Part shown: in pieces, positions 11,871-23,428 of the stretch
How the letters are laid out: every line of letters starts with the position of its first letter
Numbering within the stretch: position 1 is the first letter of the stretch
DNA from: Pristionchus mayeri
Lineage: Eukaryota > Nematoda > Chromadorea > Rhabditida > Neodiplogasteridae
DNA: 64,000 nucleotides
NCBI GenBank assembly: GCA_036245805.1
Contig: BTRK01000005.1
Coordinates: forward strand, 12,214,001-12,278,000
Reading direction: 5' to 3'
Translations under genes and position numbers: made by a program
Notes under the pieces: model-generated
Seen by the model: only the letters and a program-made list of their open reading frames with translations
Told to the model about the DNA's origin: nothing
Database searches by the model: none

Positions 11871-13109
11871 GACTCCCGTGCTCAACAGCTTCTGAACAGC
11901 TCTTATTACATCTCCCAACATGGAAAGAAATTATAATTATCGCCTGAATTATCTTTTTTTTTGGAAAGCCTTATTTATACTGTCTCTCAGCGGAATCTGT
12001 TTTGGATATGTCGTAAGCTTCTCGGGGGGCTTCGCTTGATGTCATCTCGGGGAGAAGTTTTGATTAATGGTTCACATATTCCGGTGGATATACCAACATA
12101 TCACAAACACCTATTCGCTGACTATCACATGCCGAGGTAGATTTCAGTTGGCAAAGAAGGCAGAGGAGGAAGAAACGAGGGGGAAATTTGACTAAACTGG
12201 AAATGAAGCTAAAACAGACCGCAACACGACGGATGCAGAGACAACAATGTTTTGTTCATTAGATAATTCGTGAGAAAGGTTTGCTAGTTTGTGATGAATA
12301 TTGATTGAAAACCATCGTTGTCCACGCCGGCGGCGAACCCCTTGTACACCTATTTATGGATGGGTTCTCCCAACTCGAATCGAGGTGGGAAGCGCCCAAC
12401 ATTAATAGGGAGGGGTTAATGATCTGAAAACACCTCAGCGCCAATGGTGTGCAACTATGTTTAGAACCTATAATATCTCCATTGAACTTTACCGTGCATT
12501 TGGCTTCGGAAAAGACACCTTCAATATCAACAATAAAGAACGATCAATACTGGTTTTATTAGTATATTTTGCTGACTGCTTCTTTTTTCTGACTTTTTGC
12601 TTACTGCGATCTTGCATCGATATGTTTTATAATATTATTGCAATTGCAATTCTCACAAGTTGATTGTTTTTCTTTAGATACTCCTTGAGAAAACCATGGC
12701 GATGATAAAAACATTGTGATTTCATTCGAAAACATTGTGATTTCTTTCGATGATCTTCGACTTGATAGTGTGGACGGGTAAAATCGTGTGAGTCAATGCT
12801 TCACGGATAGTCTCTTTTTCTCGCTTTATATCAATCAGGGTTAAAATAAATAATTGGTTCAAAAATTCCTGATATATTGTTTTCTGCTACTTAGTCAACG
12901 TGCTTCGTTGAGATATGCAGCTTTCGATGTGAAGAGGAATATTAGTTTCAAGAAAATGAGCCTACACGTCATATATGGATTGCCCACATTCTCATAGAAT
13001 AGTAGTTGCGATGTCCACTTGCTCTCGCACTGTCATGACTAGTTCATATGTATGAAGTTGTACAACAGAGCAACAACAAATGCGGATTATGAGCCTCATT
13101 TCCAGGCTA
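11871..13109. other. Intergenic, no gene recognised
   Basis: About 1.2 kb between the receptor ATG at 11870 and the next receptor stop at 13110. Only AT-rich sequence and short incoherent ORFs were seen. The part next to 11871 presumably holds a promoter. Confidence 0.4.
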
Positions 13110-14529
13110 CTACTCTGAACGATTGTGTGTGGTCGCAACTCCGACTCGTGTGCTTCTCTTCTTGCTGTACTCGTCCGAATGCGAGACGGGTTCAGTTTGT
13201 GTTGAGCAGCAGAACATCTGCTGCACGAACCTGGAATGAATAATATGTAATTAATTTGTGCAATGTATGTTGCAAATAATATTCCACGATATTGAATTGC
13301 CTGAAACATAAAAAAACATTTTCCAATGTATTGTTTATGTCTGTGGCAAAGGGATAAAAAGTTGCGCAACCACATCAAGCGATTTTTCAGTCGTAAACGA
13401 CTACGCGGTGATGTAGTGCGATGAGGCCGTACTGCTAGGACTGCGTATCCCTGCTGTCCAAAGTGCTTCTAGGGAACGTTGGCCAAAGGTATAATTACGT
13501 TATCTTTCCTACCTCCGGTATGGTTTCAAGACAGTAAGTGTGACGAGTGGCGATGCGAACGCGAAGAGGCTAATCGCCTGCAATTTGCATTTATTTTATT
13601 TTATTTTCTCAAATACTCCACATCGCGCCCAATGTAGATGAGCACATTGTATCGGAGAATTTCCAACACAAAAAAAACACAAAAGAGATTCGCCACAGGC
13701 TATAGGCTGTATGAATAATAGTGTAACTACCAACAATGTGCTCGGCTCGTTGCATGTACGGCGACTGGTAGAGTCCGAGGAAGTCGACGCTGAAGCCGAC
13801 GACGCCGATCACCATGCACGCCGGCAGGAGGGCTTGAGCGGTGAGCGAGCGAAGGATTGCTTGCTGGCGAGAGCGCTCCGTCGAACTACCCTACGAGATT
13901 GCCAACATGATTTTCGGGCATATTCAATTGCGTAGTGAAATAACATATTTTTATTATCTGAATTGCGAAAGTCATCGATGTCGTAGGGCTTTATCATTAT
14001 CTCTTACGTCCTTATGATGATATTTCGATTAGAGTACGCACCAATTTGCTAATTTTTGCTACGAGCTTGGTGCGAAGGACAGCAGTCGCGCCGAGACTTG
14101 CGGAGAAGTAGATCACGGAGTACACTACCACGCCCCGTTCCACAACTTTTAGTCCATCTCGGCGCGAGTACAAATCGAGCGTGCAGTAGGTCAGATTCGA
14201 TACGTCGGGCAGTTCGATGTCTTGATATGAGCACGCGTTGTAAAGTAATACCGGAAAATACGCAATAATAGATGGATAAGTTGATCGAACGTATGTTTCT
14301 CTGAACAGTGTAGTGGGATTTTAAACTGAACAAAAAACTGACCAGAAAAATCCAACTGGGCAGCGTGGATGCGAGGGCGATCGCTACGAGAGAGCGCCAT
14401 TTCACGGTGGATGCATTTAATGCCTACTGGGAGAGCATCCACACTCGATACCCGAATGAGAGCATGAGGAGCACGTTGGAGTGCATTAGTAGAGCGATGT
14501 GCAAAGCTAAAGAGGAGTGGTATTAGAAT

Positions 14530-15625
14530 GTTCAATATATATCACGCCTCTTGCGAGAGAATCGAACAGATTCTGGCAAAGCGACCATTTTTCAGTTTCC
14601 GGTTTTCGGCGTTTTCGAGGTCTTCCAAGGTCATTTAAGATCCCCGTGACTGGATTAGTCACTACAACTCTTCCTCATCGAGCTGCTGCACCGGTGGTTA
14701 GCGAACCTTGTCCTTCGTAAATTCACTTCGGGCTTCAAAACAGACAAGAAAAGGTCATTTTTCGTAACCCGGGCTATCTTTTCGTGCTCTATCGATCCTT
14801 CAATTCCATTTGTCCAGGATTTCACTGCTGACGTTGCTACATTCAACTGGGCATAACTCAAAAACCGCTCGAAAAGCCACTGATTTTTTCGGATGGCTGG
14901 ATTCGCCTTCTCGAGGCGCGTCGTTTAAGGGGTTTGAGCTCCCATATCTCGAAGGATAACTTAGTTTCCATAATGACAAACATTTTAAATGATTTGAACT
15001 TATTTTTCACCGTGTAATTTCATTGTTCGCCATCTCATTCTCTGTGAAACTCATCCGAAATTATTGAAAAGCCGTGCGAGCACGAACGAAAGACGAGAAA
15101 TGAGAGGGCGAACAATGAAATTGCAAAGTGAAAAATATGTTCAAATCATCTAAAAACGTTTTTCGCTATGGAAACTAAGTTATCCTTCGAGATATGGGAG
15201 CATAAACCCCTTAAACGAAGCGCCTCGAGAAGGCGAATCCAGCCATCCAAAAAAATCAGTGACTTTTCGAGCGGTTTTTGAGTTATACCCAGTTGAATGT
15301 AGCAACGTCAGCAGTGAAATCCTGGACAAATGGAATTGAAGGAACCATAGAGCACGCAAAGATATTCCGGGAAACGCAAAAATGACCTTTTCATGTCTGT
15401 TTTGCAGCCCGAAGTGAATTTACGAAGGACATGGTTCGCGAACGACCGGTGCAGCAGCTCGATGAGGAAGAGTTGTAGTGACTAATCCAGTCACGGGGAT
15501 CTTAGTTGACCTTGGAAGACCTCGAAAACGTCGAAAACCGGAAACTGAAAAATGGTCGCTTTGCCAGAATCCTAGCATTTTGAGTCGATTCTCTCGAAAG
15601 GGGCGTGATATATATTTTATCTACG
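14530..15625. repeat. Large palindrome (~1.1 kb foldback element)
   Basis: The left arm, about 14532-15045, starts ATATATCACGCC. The right arm, about 15095-15625, is its reverse complement and ends GGCGTGATATAT. The centre holds about 50 bases. Arm identity is high over most of the length, with small indels. No transposase is encoded. It adjoins the LINE 3' end and sits in intron 3 of the split receptor. Confidence 0.88.
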
Positions 15626-16080
15626 CTCGAATGCGCAACGAGATGTGATACAGTATATAATGTATGGTGTTACACAATAATTAGATTCTCCTCATACCGA
15701 GGATTAAAAGTGAAAGAGTAAAGGGATAGAAGGGGTACACACAAAAGAAGAGAAAGAGAGAAAGAAAATCGAAGATCTAGTCAGCTGGTCTCATCTGTCT
15801 TCGTCTGGTCAGTATATGAGGAGGGAACCGAGGAGGAGGCACTCGGGTAGACCAGGTAGACTCTGCTCCGAGAACCAGCATCCGTAGATCTCTAACGAGG
15901 GAGAAGTGGGGAGGGAGTAGAGATGTGTGCGTGGGGGTGAAAAGAGAATATGTGGGTAGGGAGAGGGAAGAGAAGGGGGGAGTGAATAACTAACGATAAA
16001 GTGCTAACTTAGATAAGTCTAATTTGAGTAATCTATTCTTAAAGACAGCAATACAAGAAGAACGATGAACATCTGAAGGT

Positions 16081-17567
16081 ATTGGGGTGTCCGGAAAGTT
16101 CGTATAATTTTTTGTTTTTATTTTTTATTCAATGCTTTACAATTCTCAGTGACCAATGTATGCCCCCTTCTTTCTCACTACCTCCCTCCAGCGATTGGGC
16201 AGGGTCTCGATTCCTCTCTTCCACAATGCGGGTTTCTTCGAGACCGCCCAGTTCATGAAAGCCCTCACAACTTCATCTCGATTCTTGAACTTCTTTCCTT
16301 TGCAGAAGTCAGAGAGAGAGAGCGGAAGCAGTGGTAGTCGCATGGGGAGAGATCCGGGGAATACGGTGGATGGGAATCCTCTCGATCTTCAGCTCGTCCA
16401 TTTTCTTCTGGGTCATCTTCGCTCGATGTGGGCGAGCATTGTCCATCAGAAGAAGAATTTTGCCCTGGTTCAGGAGTCTAGGAGGGACTCTGATCGCGAC
16501 TTCTTCCAGTTGTTCAGAGAAGAGGTCGACATTGATGGCGGTTCCAGTAGGAAGGATCTCTTATTAGATCGGAACAAGTAATGATAGAAAGAATCAGTGA
16601 ATTTCCTCATTTTCTTCAAGGGAACGGATTTGTGCTTCGCATCGGTGTCGAAACACTGTTGTCTCTTCGCTGGGTTATGCATTGTCCATCAGAAGAAGAA
16701 TTTTGCCCTGGTTCAGGAGTCTGGGAGGGACTCTGATCGCGACATCTTCCAGTTGTTCAGAGAAGAGGTCGGCATTGATGCTGGCGCCAAGGGCGAGGAT
16801 CTCCCAGTAGATGGGACCGAGCACTGAGAAGAAGAAGCAGAGGAGTTCCTTCTTTCCGTGCTCTTCCTTCTTCGGGACGGGCGTGGGCTTCTCATCTGCA
16901 TCCACCCATTGCAGTCTCCTCACAGGGTTATCGTACGTGATCCACTTCTCATCTGTAGCGATGATGGAATTGACCCATCGAAGATTGGATCTACGATGGA
17001 GTAATTCCCGACAGACTTGAACACGATTTTTCAGCTGTTCGGGGGAGAGGTCATGGGGAATCACTTGTGGGAGTTTCGGCTTCTTCCCAGATCGATGGAG
17101 GATATCGGACACCGTTGATCTGGGAGTACCAGTATCCTTCTTCAACTCACGCACACTGGCCATGGGCTTGCGCTTCAGTGTGCGGAGAACGAGAGGCTGA
17201 TCGAGGAAGGGAGGGCGTCCAGAGCGGGGTTGATCATCGAGACCAAATTCCCCTTTCTTGAAGCGGGAGAACCACTTATAGCTGAATGGTATCAGGGGGC
17301 GTCAGCTCCTTCCGACTGGGCCAGGGCAGAGTGGGCCTCCTTCACGGATCGGCCAAGACGGTAGTAATGAAGTAAAACTGCTCGGAGGTAGAGATGGGAG
17401 TCCATCACAAGAATCAATGTAGCAACTAGGAGACTGATTAAATCCTCTCACTACTCAACGTCAGAATGATGCAATACATTGTTGACAAACAGATTGCGCA
17501 ATCACTGCATTTGATCGCGAACTGACTTTTTTCCGAAGCATTATACGAACTTTCCGGACACCCCAAT
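16081..17567 (-). mobile_element. mariner copy B: chimera of two subfamilies
   Basis: Complete TIRs at both ends (ATTGGGGTGTCCGGAAAGTT at 16081 and its complement ending at 17567) and a TA target duplication. Left of about 16680 it matches the short C/D type (DRNK-coding segment, AAGGGAACGG). Right of about 16681 it matches copy A, restarting at GCATTGTCCATCAG so that about 160 bases around the second catalytic Asp are present twice. The A-like part encodes MASVRELKKDTGTPRSTVSD...ATDEKWI...LLLMDNA on the minus strand. The 1-bp deletion before the third Asp is shared with C and D. It is inserted in LINE ORF2. Confidence 0.9.
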
Positions 17568-18898
17568 AGTTCACTAAGTATCCTAGCTACTCTTCTGGAA
17601 AAACAATGAAAACGAGGTGTGGATTTAGTTGCCTCAATATGAATTCCAAATGTGTTCGATCTATCTCTAAGGGGTTTAAAAGTAAAGAATCTATTGCGAT
17701 CTAGAACTGTGTCGCCATTCATAATCCTACGGGCGAAAACTAGGTTAAAAATGACTCTCCTCTCTGAAAGCGCTTGAAGACCAAGAGTAGACAGACGTTT
17801 TGGATAGGAAGAAAGAGAAAGAGGATATGATGGAGAAGGAAAACACCGATAGAATAGAATTCGAGTAAATTGTTCTTGGACCTTCTCTATTGTCTGACTA
17901 TCCTTCTTAGTATAAGGATTCCAGAAAGGACAAGCAAAATCAAGGTGAGGAAGGACATAAGTGCGATAACATTTAATAAGAATTTCAGGGGAGTTAACTG
18001 AGACAGCTCGGAGCATAATATGGTGAGCAGTCTTAGCTCTGTTAGCACGGTCAACAATGGAGGCATTTTTGAGAAGGGAAGGGACAACTTGAATACCAAG
18101 ATCACGTTGTGGGGAATTACTTTTGAGAATTACATTGTTTATGGTATAAAAAGGAGGGGTCGATCCTATGTGAAGATGGGTACACTTAGATTCAGAGAGA
18201 GAGAGCTGGTTAATAATAGTCCAAGAGTAAATAGCATCAAGAGCACATTGAAGTTGGGCAGTTTTAGATTGAGAGGATTCAAGTGGGTATGAAATATTAT
18301 ATACAGTTTGATATCATCGGCATATGCTTGAATACGTACATCGGGAAATGGGGAGAGAATGTGAGTGATATCCGAAATGTATAGTGTGAACAGAATTGGT
18401 CCTAGTACGGAGCCTTGAGGTACACCGGACAGTACGGGGAACGAGTCAGAAATACAATCACCCAAACGGACTGAGAAATGTCTGTCAGTTATAAAGGAGG
18501 ATATCCAGTTAAGGAGATTACCATTAATACCGTAATGAGAGCATTTAGAAATCAATTTGGTAAATGGTACTGTATCAAACGCACGGGAAAAATCAAGGTA
18601 GATAACATCAGTAACTTCTTTACGAGAGTGAGCACGAGTCCAGTCATTCTCAGAGTCAATAACATTAGTGACAACGGAAGCACCGGGGCGATATCCATGC
18701 TGGTATTTAGGAATTATATCAAATCGAAATAGGTACGGTGATAGTTTATCTTTAACTAGCCGTTCCACAGTCTTAGATGCAGGTGAAATTATAGAAATGG
18801 GGCGATAAGAGTCAGGAAAATTGAGGGCCTTATCAGGCTTAGGAAGGGGCGTAATAAGTGAATGTTTCCAATGAGAAGGAACAATACCAGACATCATA
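17568..18898 (-). pseudogene. LINE ORF2, reverse-transcriptase part (frameshifted)
   Basis: Continues from the endonuclease part across mariner C. Motifs: YRPISIISPASK, HGYRPGASV, VIYLDFSRAFDTV (first catalytic Asp present), LSGVPQGSVLGP and QAYADDIKL (YADD intact). After about 18250 the frame changes, and the thumb region (LRAVSVNSPEILIKCYRTYVLPHLDF, 18016 onward) is in another frame, so at least one indel is present. At 17568 the sequence meets mariner B, and the C-terminal tail continues at 16080-15997. Apart from the insertions and the frameshift the element is well preserved. Confidence 0.83.
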
Positions 18899-18900
18899 CT

Positions 18901-19783
18901 ATTGGGGTGTCCGGAAAGTTCGTATAATGCTTCGGAAAAAAGTCAGTTCGCGATCAAATGCAGTGATTGCGCAATCTGTTTGTCAACAATGTATTGCGTC
19001 ACTCTGACGTTAAGTGGGATGTGGGTTGGATCAGTCTCGTAGTTTCTACACTTGTTGAAGTGGTGAAGTATAGCCGATATTTTGATACAGTTGTGTTGAA
19101 TTACTGTCGGAAATCGCTCCATCGTAGATCGGATCTTCGATGGACAGATTCCATAATAGACATGTGCGAGGAGTGAATCATGTATAATAACCCAGCGAAG
19201 AGACAACAGTGTTTCGACACCGATGCGAAGCACAAATCCGTTCCCTTGAAGAAAATGAGGAAATTCACTGATTCTTTCTTTCATTACTTGTTCCGATCTA
19301 ATAAGAGATCCTTCCTACTGGAACCGCCATCAATGTCGACCTCTTCTCTGAACAACTGGAAGAAGTCGCGATCAGAGTCCCTCCCAGACTCCTGAACCAG
19401 GGCAAAATTCTTCTTCTGATGGACAATGCTCGCCCACATCGAGCGAAGATGACCCAGAAGAAAATGGACGAGCTGAAGATCGAGAGGGTTCCCATCCACC
19501 GTATTCCCCGGATCTCTCCCCATGCGACTACCACTGCTTCCGCTCTCTCTCTGACTTCTGCAAAGGAAAGAAGTTCAAGAATCGAGATGCAGTTGTGAGG
19601 GCTTTCGTGAACTGTGCGGTCTCGAAGAAACCCGCATTCTGGAAGAGAGGAATCGAGACCCTGCCCAATCGCTGGAGGGAGGTAGTGAGAAAGAAGGGGG
19701 CATACATTGGTCACTGAGAATTGCAAAGCATTGAATAAAAAATAAAATCAACAAATTATACGAACTTTCCGGACACCCCAATA
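18901..19783 (+). mobile_element. mariner copy C (internally deleted, 883 bp)
   Basis: Same TIRs and TA duplication as copies B and D, in opposite orientation. It keeps both ends and the C-terminal part of the transposase (LLMDNARPHRAKMTQKKMDE), but the central region is replaced or deleted and the frame is shifted by the missing G before the third Asp. It is non-autonomous. It is inserted in LINE ORF2 between the endonuclease and the RT. Confidence 0.9.
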
Positions 19784-21165
19784 ATATTGAAAATGTCACA
19801 AAGAGGAAGAGAAAGGGCTGAAGCACATTTACGAAAAATAATCTGAGGAATCTTATCAAATCCAGTAGAGCACGAAGGTGAGAGCTTTTTCAGGGCTTTA
19901 AAAACTTCATGAGGAAGGAATGAAACGTTAGAAAGGTATGGGGGGCGAGGGTGAGAGGGAATGGAGGGGATCACACCATCGTCAAGCGTAAAGTGTGTTG
20001 CAAAATTAGAAGCAAGAAGGTTGTAAATATCAGGGAGAGAAGATACTAGTGAGCCATCTGAGGATTGCAGCTTCTTGGGAATAATTGAATTGGGTTTGGT
20101 AAGGGAACGGATATGACGGTAGAGGTCTTTCGACTGTTTTATTTTTTTCTTTTCACAAAATTGATTCCATTTTTTAATTTGAGTCAAAAGGTCTCTACTG
20201 CATTTTTCATACTGAATACGAACAGAGGAGGAATGAATCTTAGAAAATAGAATATTCCTATGCTGGATGAGGCGTTGAATATGTGGTGGGTAAGAAGCAG
20301 TAATAGGCCTAGGTTTGTGGAAAGGAACAAATGTATGAATACCTTGAATAATAATTGAAACAAACGTAGTATACATCGACTCTGGATCGGGGGAAGCAGA
20401 AAACAAGCTATACCAATCGATACTATAGAGGTAAGAGGTGAAGTCATCATAATTAGCACGAGCATAATCTCTAATAAAAGATTGCACTGGAGGAAGTGTG
20501 TGATAATTTAATGAGAAAGAAATGCCTAAATGATCGGATGATGGAAACGAAGGTATTACGGTAGGATCACAAATAATAGATGGTTCATTAGTGAGTAACC
20601 AATCTAAACATCTATCATGCCTTGTGGGCAAAGTGATGAGATTATGGAGATTAGAGGTAGACACAAAGGAAATGAGTGATCGATCAATATTTGAGGAGGG
20701 GATTGATAAAGAGTCAGTGTTGAAGTCACCAAGAAATAAGATAGGGTGGGATGAGGAGGAAACTAAATCGGAAAGACAGTCGATAAGTGATTCGGTCTGG
20801 GCAATACTGTAATTGGGAGGCCTATAGACAACACAGATGCGGACAGAAAGGGATGACAAGGTAAGGAGATCTATGGCACGGCATTCGACATTCCTATGAA
20901 TTGAATCAATAAGTGTATAAGAAAAATGGTCTCTAATGAATATAGCAGTGCCACCACCACGACCAGTGGAGCGATCACGTCGAATTGCAACATACGGGAG
21001 GTCACCAATAAGGAGAGAGGAGGGGGTGCGACTATTCAACCATGATTCGGTGATACAAAGGATGTCAGGTTGTTCAACTCGAAGAATTTGATGAAGAGCA
21101 GCTAGTTTGTTGCTAATAGATCTAACATTATAATAGAGGCATGAAATCGTTGGAGAAGAAATCAT
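19784..21165 (-). CDS. LINE ORF2, N-terminal part: endonuclease and RT start
   Basis: Starts MISSPTISCLYYNVRSISNK and continues through PDILCITESWL, FLGDFNTDS (catalytic Asp/Asn), DRCLDWLLT and SSDHLGISF, which are the ordered motifs of an AP-like endonuclease that nicks target DNA. The linker and the start of the reverse transcriptase follow (LKKLSPSCSTGFDKIPQIIF). The frame runs into mariner C at 19783 and resumes beyond it at 18897. No stop occurs before the mariner. The separate entry for 18897 gives the rest. Confidence 0.85.
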
Positions 21166-21224
21166 AGAAACTGGGGATGATTTAGATTCAAAAATGAGGT
21201 TCGGTGGGGGTCGGCAGGAGTAAT

Positions 21225-21992
21225 CTACTTTAACGACGAGAAGTTGAAGGAAGCTCCGAGGATGGCCAAGGGAGTGCTCACTTCGGATTGAGCAGAGGCC
21301 TTGAACTCGGCCACCTTGCTCTTCTCCATCAGCACACCCGCGTAGATAACCCAGTGACCTCCCTCTTTGATCCGCTTGCGCTTCTCTTCCCTCAGCTTGA
21401 ACTGCGCATCGCGTTCAGCGGCCGAGAGAGAGGGGCGGATGCGGACGTTCTTGTACTGGGGGAGGGAGGAGATGGTGCGGGCCGCCTTGAGCAGGCTCTT
21501 CTGCGACGACTGGCGAGGCAAGACCACCTTGAGCAGTCTGGGGGCGGGAGTTCTACCCTTAGCAGGGGAATCTCTCACCGAACCCATCCTGAACACCGTC
21601 TCGGGTCTCACCTCAATCTTCGCAGCATCAAGGATGTCGCGAACTCTGCTGAAGTCCTCATCCACACGATCACTCGCCTTCTCCTTCGTCGACTCCTCGA
21701 AGCACTCGATCACTACGGATCGTTCTCTCTTCTCATTCTCAATCGGATCCTCCATCGTAACGAAAGAGTCGACTGTGAGGGAGAGGATTTTGAGACATGA
21801 GGAGAGAGCGACGAAGAGAGGGTTCTCCTTCTCCTTCTCCTCGATAGTGTTGAGGTATGTGGCCAGGTTGGTGGTGACCGAGTCGACCTCCTCAAGGAGT
21901 TCCCTTCGGAACCCAGTGGGAGAGCCAGCCTTGCGCTTGTGAGATAGGGAAGAGTGCAGAGGGGTGGTGGCAGTGACGATGGCAGTTGCCAT
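21225..21992 (-). CDS. LINE ORF1 protein
   Basis: An uninterrupted 255-residue ORF on the same strand and immediately upstream of the ORF2 endonuclease. The N-terminal half is acidic and helix-prone (EEVDSVTTNLATYLNTIEE). The C-terminal half is basic, with K/R clusters (REEKRKRIKEGGHW), consistent with an RNA-binding ORF1 protein of CR1/L2-type elements. No zinc knuckle was seen. About 60 bases separate its stop from the ORF2 ATG. Assignment rests on position, composition and the WVIYAG...MEKSK-like end rather than on a domain hit. Its open frame suggests a fairly young insertion. Confidence 0.7.
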   Translation of the reverse strand: MATAIVTATTPLHSSLSHKRKAGSPTGFRRELLEEVDSVTTNLATYLNTIEEKEKENPLFVALSSCLKILSLTVDSFVTMEDPIENEKRERSVVIECFEESTKEKASDRVDEDFSRVRDILDAAKIEVRPETVFRMGSVRDSPAKGRTPAPRLLKVVLPRQSSQKSLLKAARTISSLPQYKNVRIRPSLSAAERDAQFKLREEKRKRIKEGGHWVIYAGVLMEKSKVAEFKASAQSEVSTPLAILGASFNFSSLK

Positions 21993-22949
21993 GGTTATCG
22001 GTTGATGGGAGAATCAGGAAATGTTCGCAGGGGGAGGAAAAGAAGGGAAGCTAAGAGAAAGGAAGGGGGTGGAGAGGCGAGAGAGTATGTGGAAAGGAGA
22101 GAGTGGAGGAGAGGAGAGAAGGGAGGGGAGAGGAAAACGAGGTCAAAAGTGATGAAATTCGCGTTAAAAGGCTAGATTAAGATAATTAAACGGAAAAGGG
22201 TGATAAGTTTACTAACGAAGGGCTAATCAGACATGGAGAAGGTCCAAAGTTAGAAAAACGTGAAGAAAATAAGAGGAAAAACGCGCAGAAAGAGAGAGCA
22301 AGAGAGACACACCTACTCGCAAGAGAGTAGAGAGAGAGAGAGTGAGAGAGAGATATATGTATTATGTCTCACATAGTAGGGCGTGGCACAGGTGCACCCC
22401 GATTAGTGTACACGGACCAGAGGATGCAAAGACGAGGAAGCAATCCACGTTCACTAATCTGTATAATCAGATCGGTAAAAATATTCATTTATGTCTGCAG
22501 ATGGGCAACTGCTTCTTGGAAAATTTTGCTACGTATATTTAGTGCCGATTGAGCATGGGCAGTTTCAATCAGCACCGGAAATCGATAGTACCTGAGCACA
22601 ACAGTGGCGCTTGCTATGGCCGCGGTTGCGTCAACTATCGCCGTGTTTACAAGAAAGACCGAGAATGTGCGCAGATGAGGAGGTGTCCTGCAAATGTACT
22701 AGTAACAAGAACATTATCTGTGATAGGATTCACAGGATGTGTGCTAATTCGCAACACAGTATAGTGGAGCTGAATATCACACACGCCATACACGAATCAA
22801 TAATGAAATTTCAGGTCCAGAATAGCTCCCAGATAAAACTTTGTTAACCGTGTAGCAATTGAAACGATCAAGATGATGTTGAGCACAAGTGAAGCGCAAT
22901 CCAGAGTCGTCAAAACGATGATGTGAACCAACTCGTCTGTAGACAGCAT

Positions 22950-23428
22950 GACAACTACAACTGACTTGGCACGATTTACGCATGACACTTTCTCAGCAAT
23001 CTTAATTGTTTTTATCCTCACCACTCATGGTGATCGTTAGAAATTTCGTGGGAAAGTTTCCGTTTTGTGAACTTGTCTCGAAGAACGGGCGGAATTACTG
23101 TGCAATATTGCTGTAAATTTCGTTAGTTCTCGAGATCCTTCAAATACTCTAATTAGGTCTGCATACGCTAATTAAGAAATGAAATAGGTTTTTTCGGGAT
23201 TTAAAGTGGTTATAGTGATCGCACACAACTACTCGTCTGAACATGTAATTGAACTACTTATATGTACTCGGATTAAGCAAAAAAAAATTGAAGATTGAAG
23301 TGAATTCGAGCCGTGCTTCCATTTTTTATCTGTTTGCGCGGTGCGCATTGCGGAAGGTTGCACTCCCTCGACAAACGGTTCCAATAAAAATACAAATTTT
23401 TATACCATCCATTCATTATTGTACAAAA
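22950..23428. other. Intergenic upstream of the split receptor
   Basis: Presumably contains the promoter of the receptor starting at 22949. Otherwise AT-rich, with no recognisable gene. Confidence 0.4.

Larger units (their letters stand above)
15640..22340 (-). mobile_element. CR1/L2-type LINE, near full length, with two nested mariners
   Basis: The minus-strand element has ORF1 (21992-21225), ORF2 (21165 to about 15995) and GA-rich flanks that look like UTRs (22000-22340 and 15690-16000). Mariner C (18901-19783) and mariner B (16081-17567) sit inside ORF2. Removing B with one TA restores the frame ...ARILSEL / PSDVHRSS..., and ORF2 then closes at a TAG near 15997. The exact 5' and 3' borders are uncertain. 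The element lies in the intron of the split chemoreceptor. Confidence 0.85.
13110..22949 (-). pseudogene. srd-like chemoreceptor split by an ~8-kb nested transposon block
   Basis: Exons 1-3 lie at 22949-22355: MLSTDELVHIIVLTTLD...IATR|GT; PPHLRTFSVFLVNTAIVD...VVLR|GT; NVDCFLVFASSGPCTLIGVHLCHALLCE. Exons 4-8 lie at 14511-13110: ALLMHSNVLLMLSFGYRVWML; NACSYQDIELPD...TLDLYSRRDG; RQQAILRSLTAQALLP; FAFASPLVTLTVLKPYRR; FVQQMFCCSTQTEPVSHSDE then TAG. Same strand, order and complementary exon content show these are one gene whose intron 3 took in a palindrome, a LINE and two mariners. Exon 4 has an in-frame TAG (WMLSQ*ALNAS, against WMLSKKAITAS in the neighbour), so the gene is probably dead. Alternatively the halves are remnants of two genes, but no duplicate exons exist. 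Confidence 0.75.

Noticed and set aside
16149..16581. Plus-strand ORFs in the mariner copies (also 160, 37237 and others)
   Set aside because: Antisense shadows of the transposase. The conserved DDE-type motifs read on the opposite strand.
21288..21942. Plus-strand ORFs across LINE ORF1
   Set aside because: Antisense shadows. The minus-strand ORF1 lies in order with ORF2 endonuclease and reverse transcriptase.
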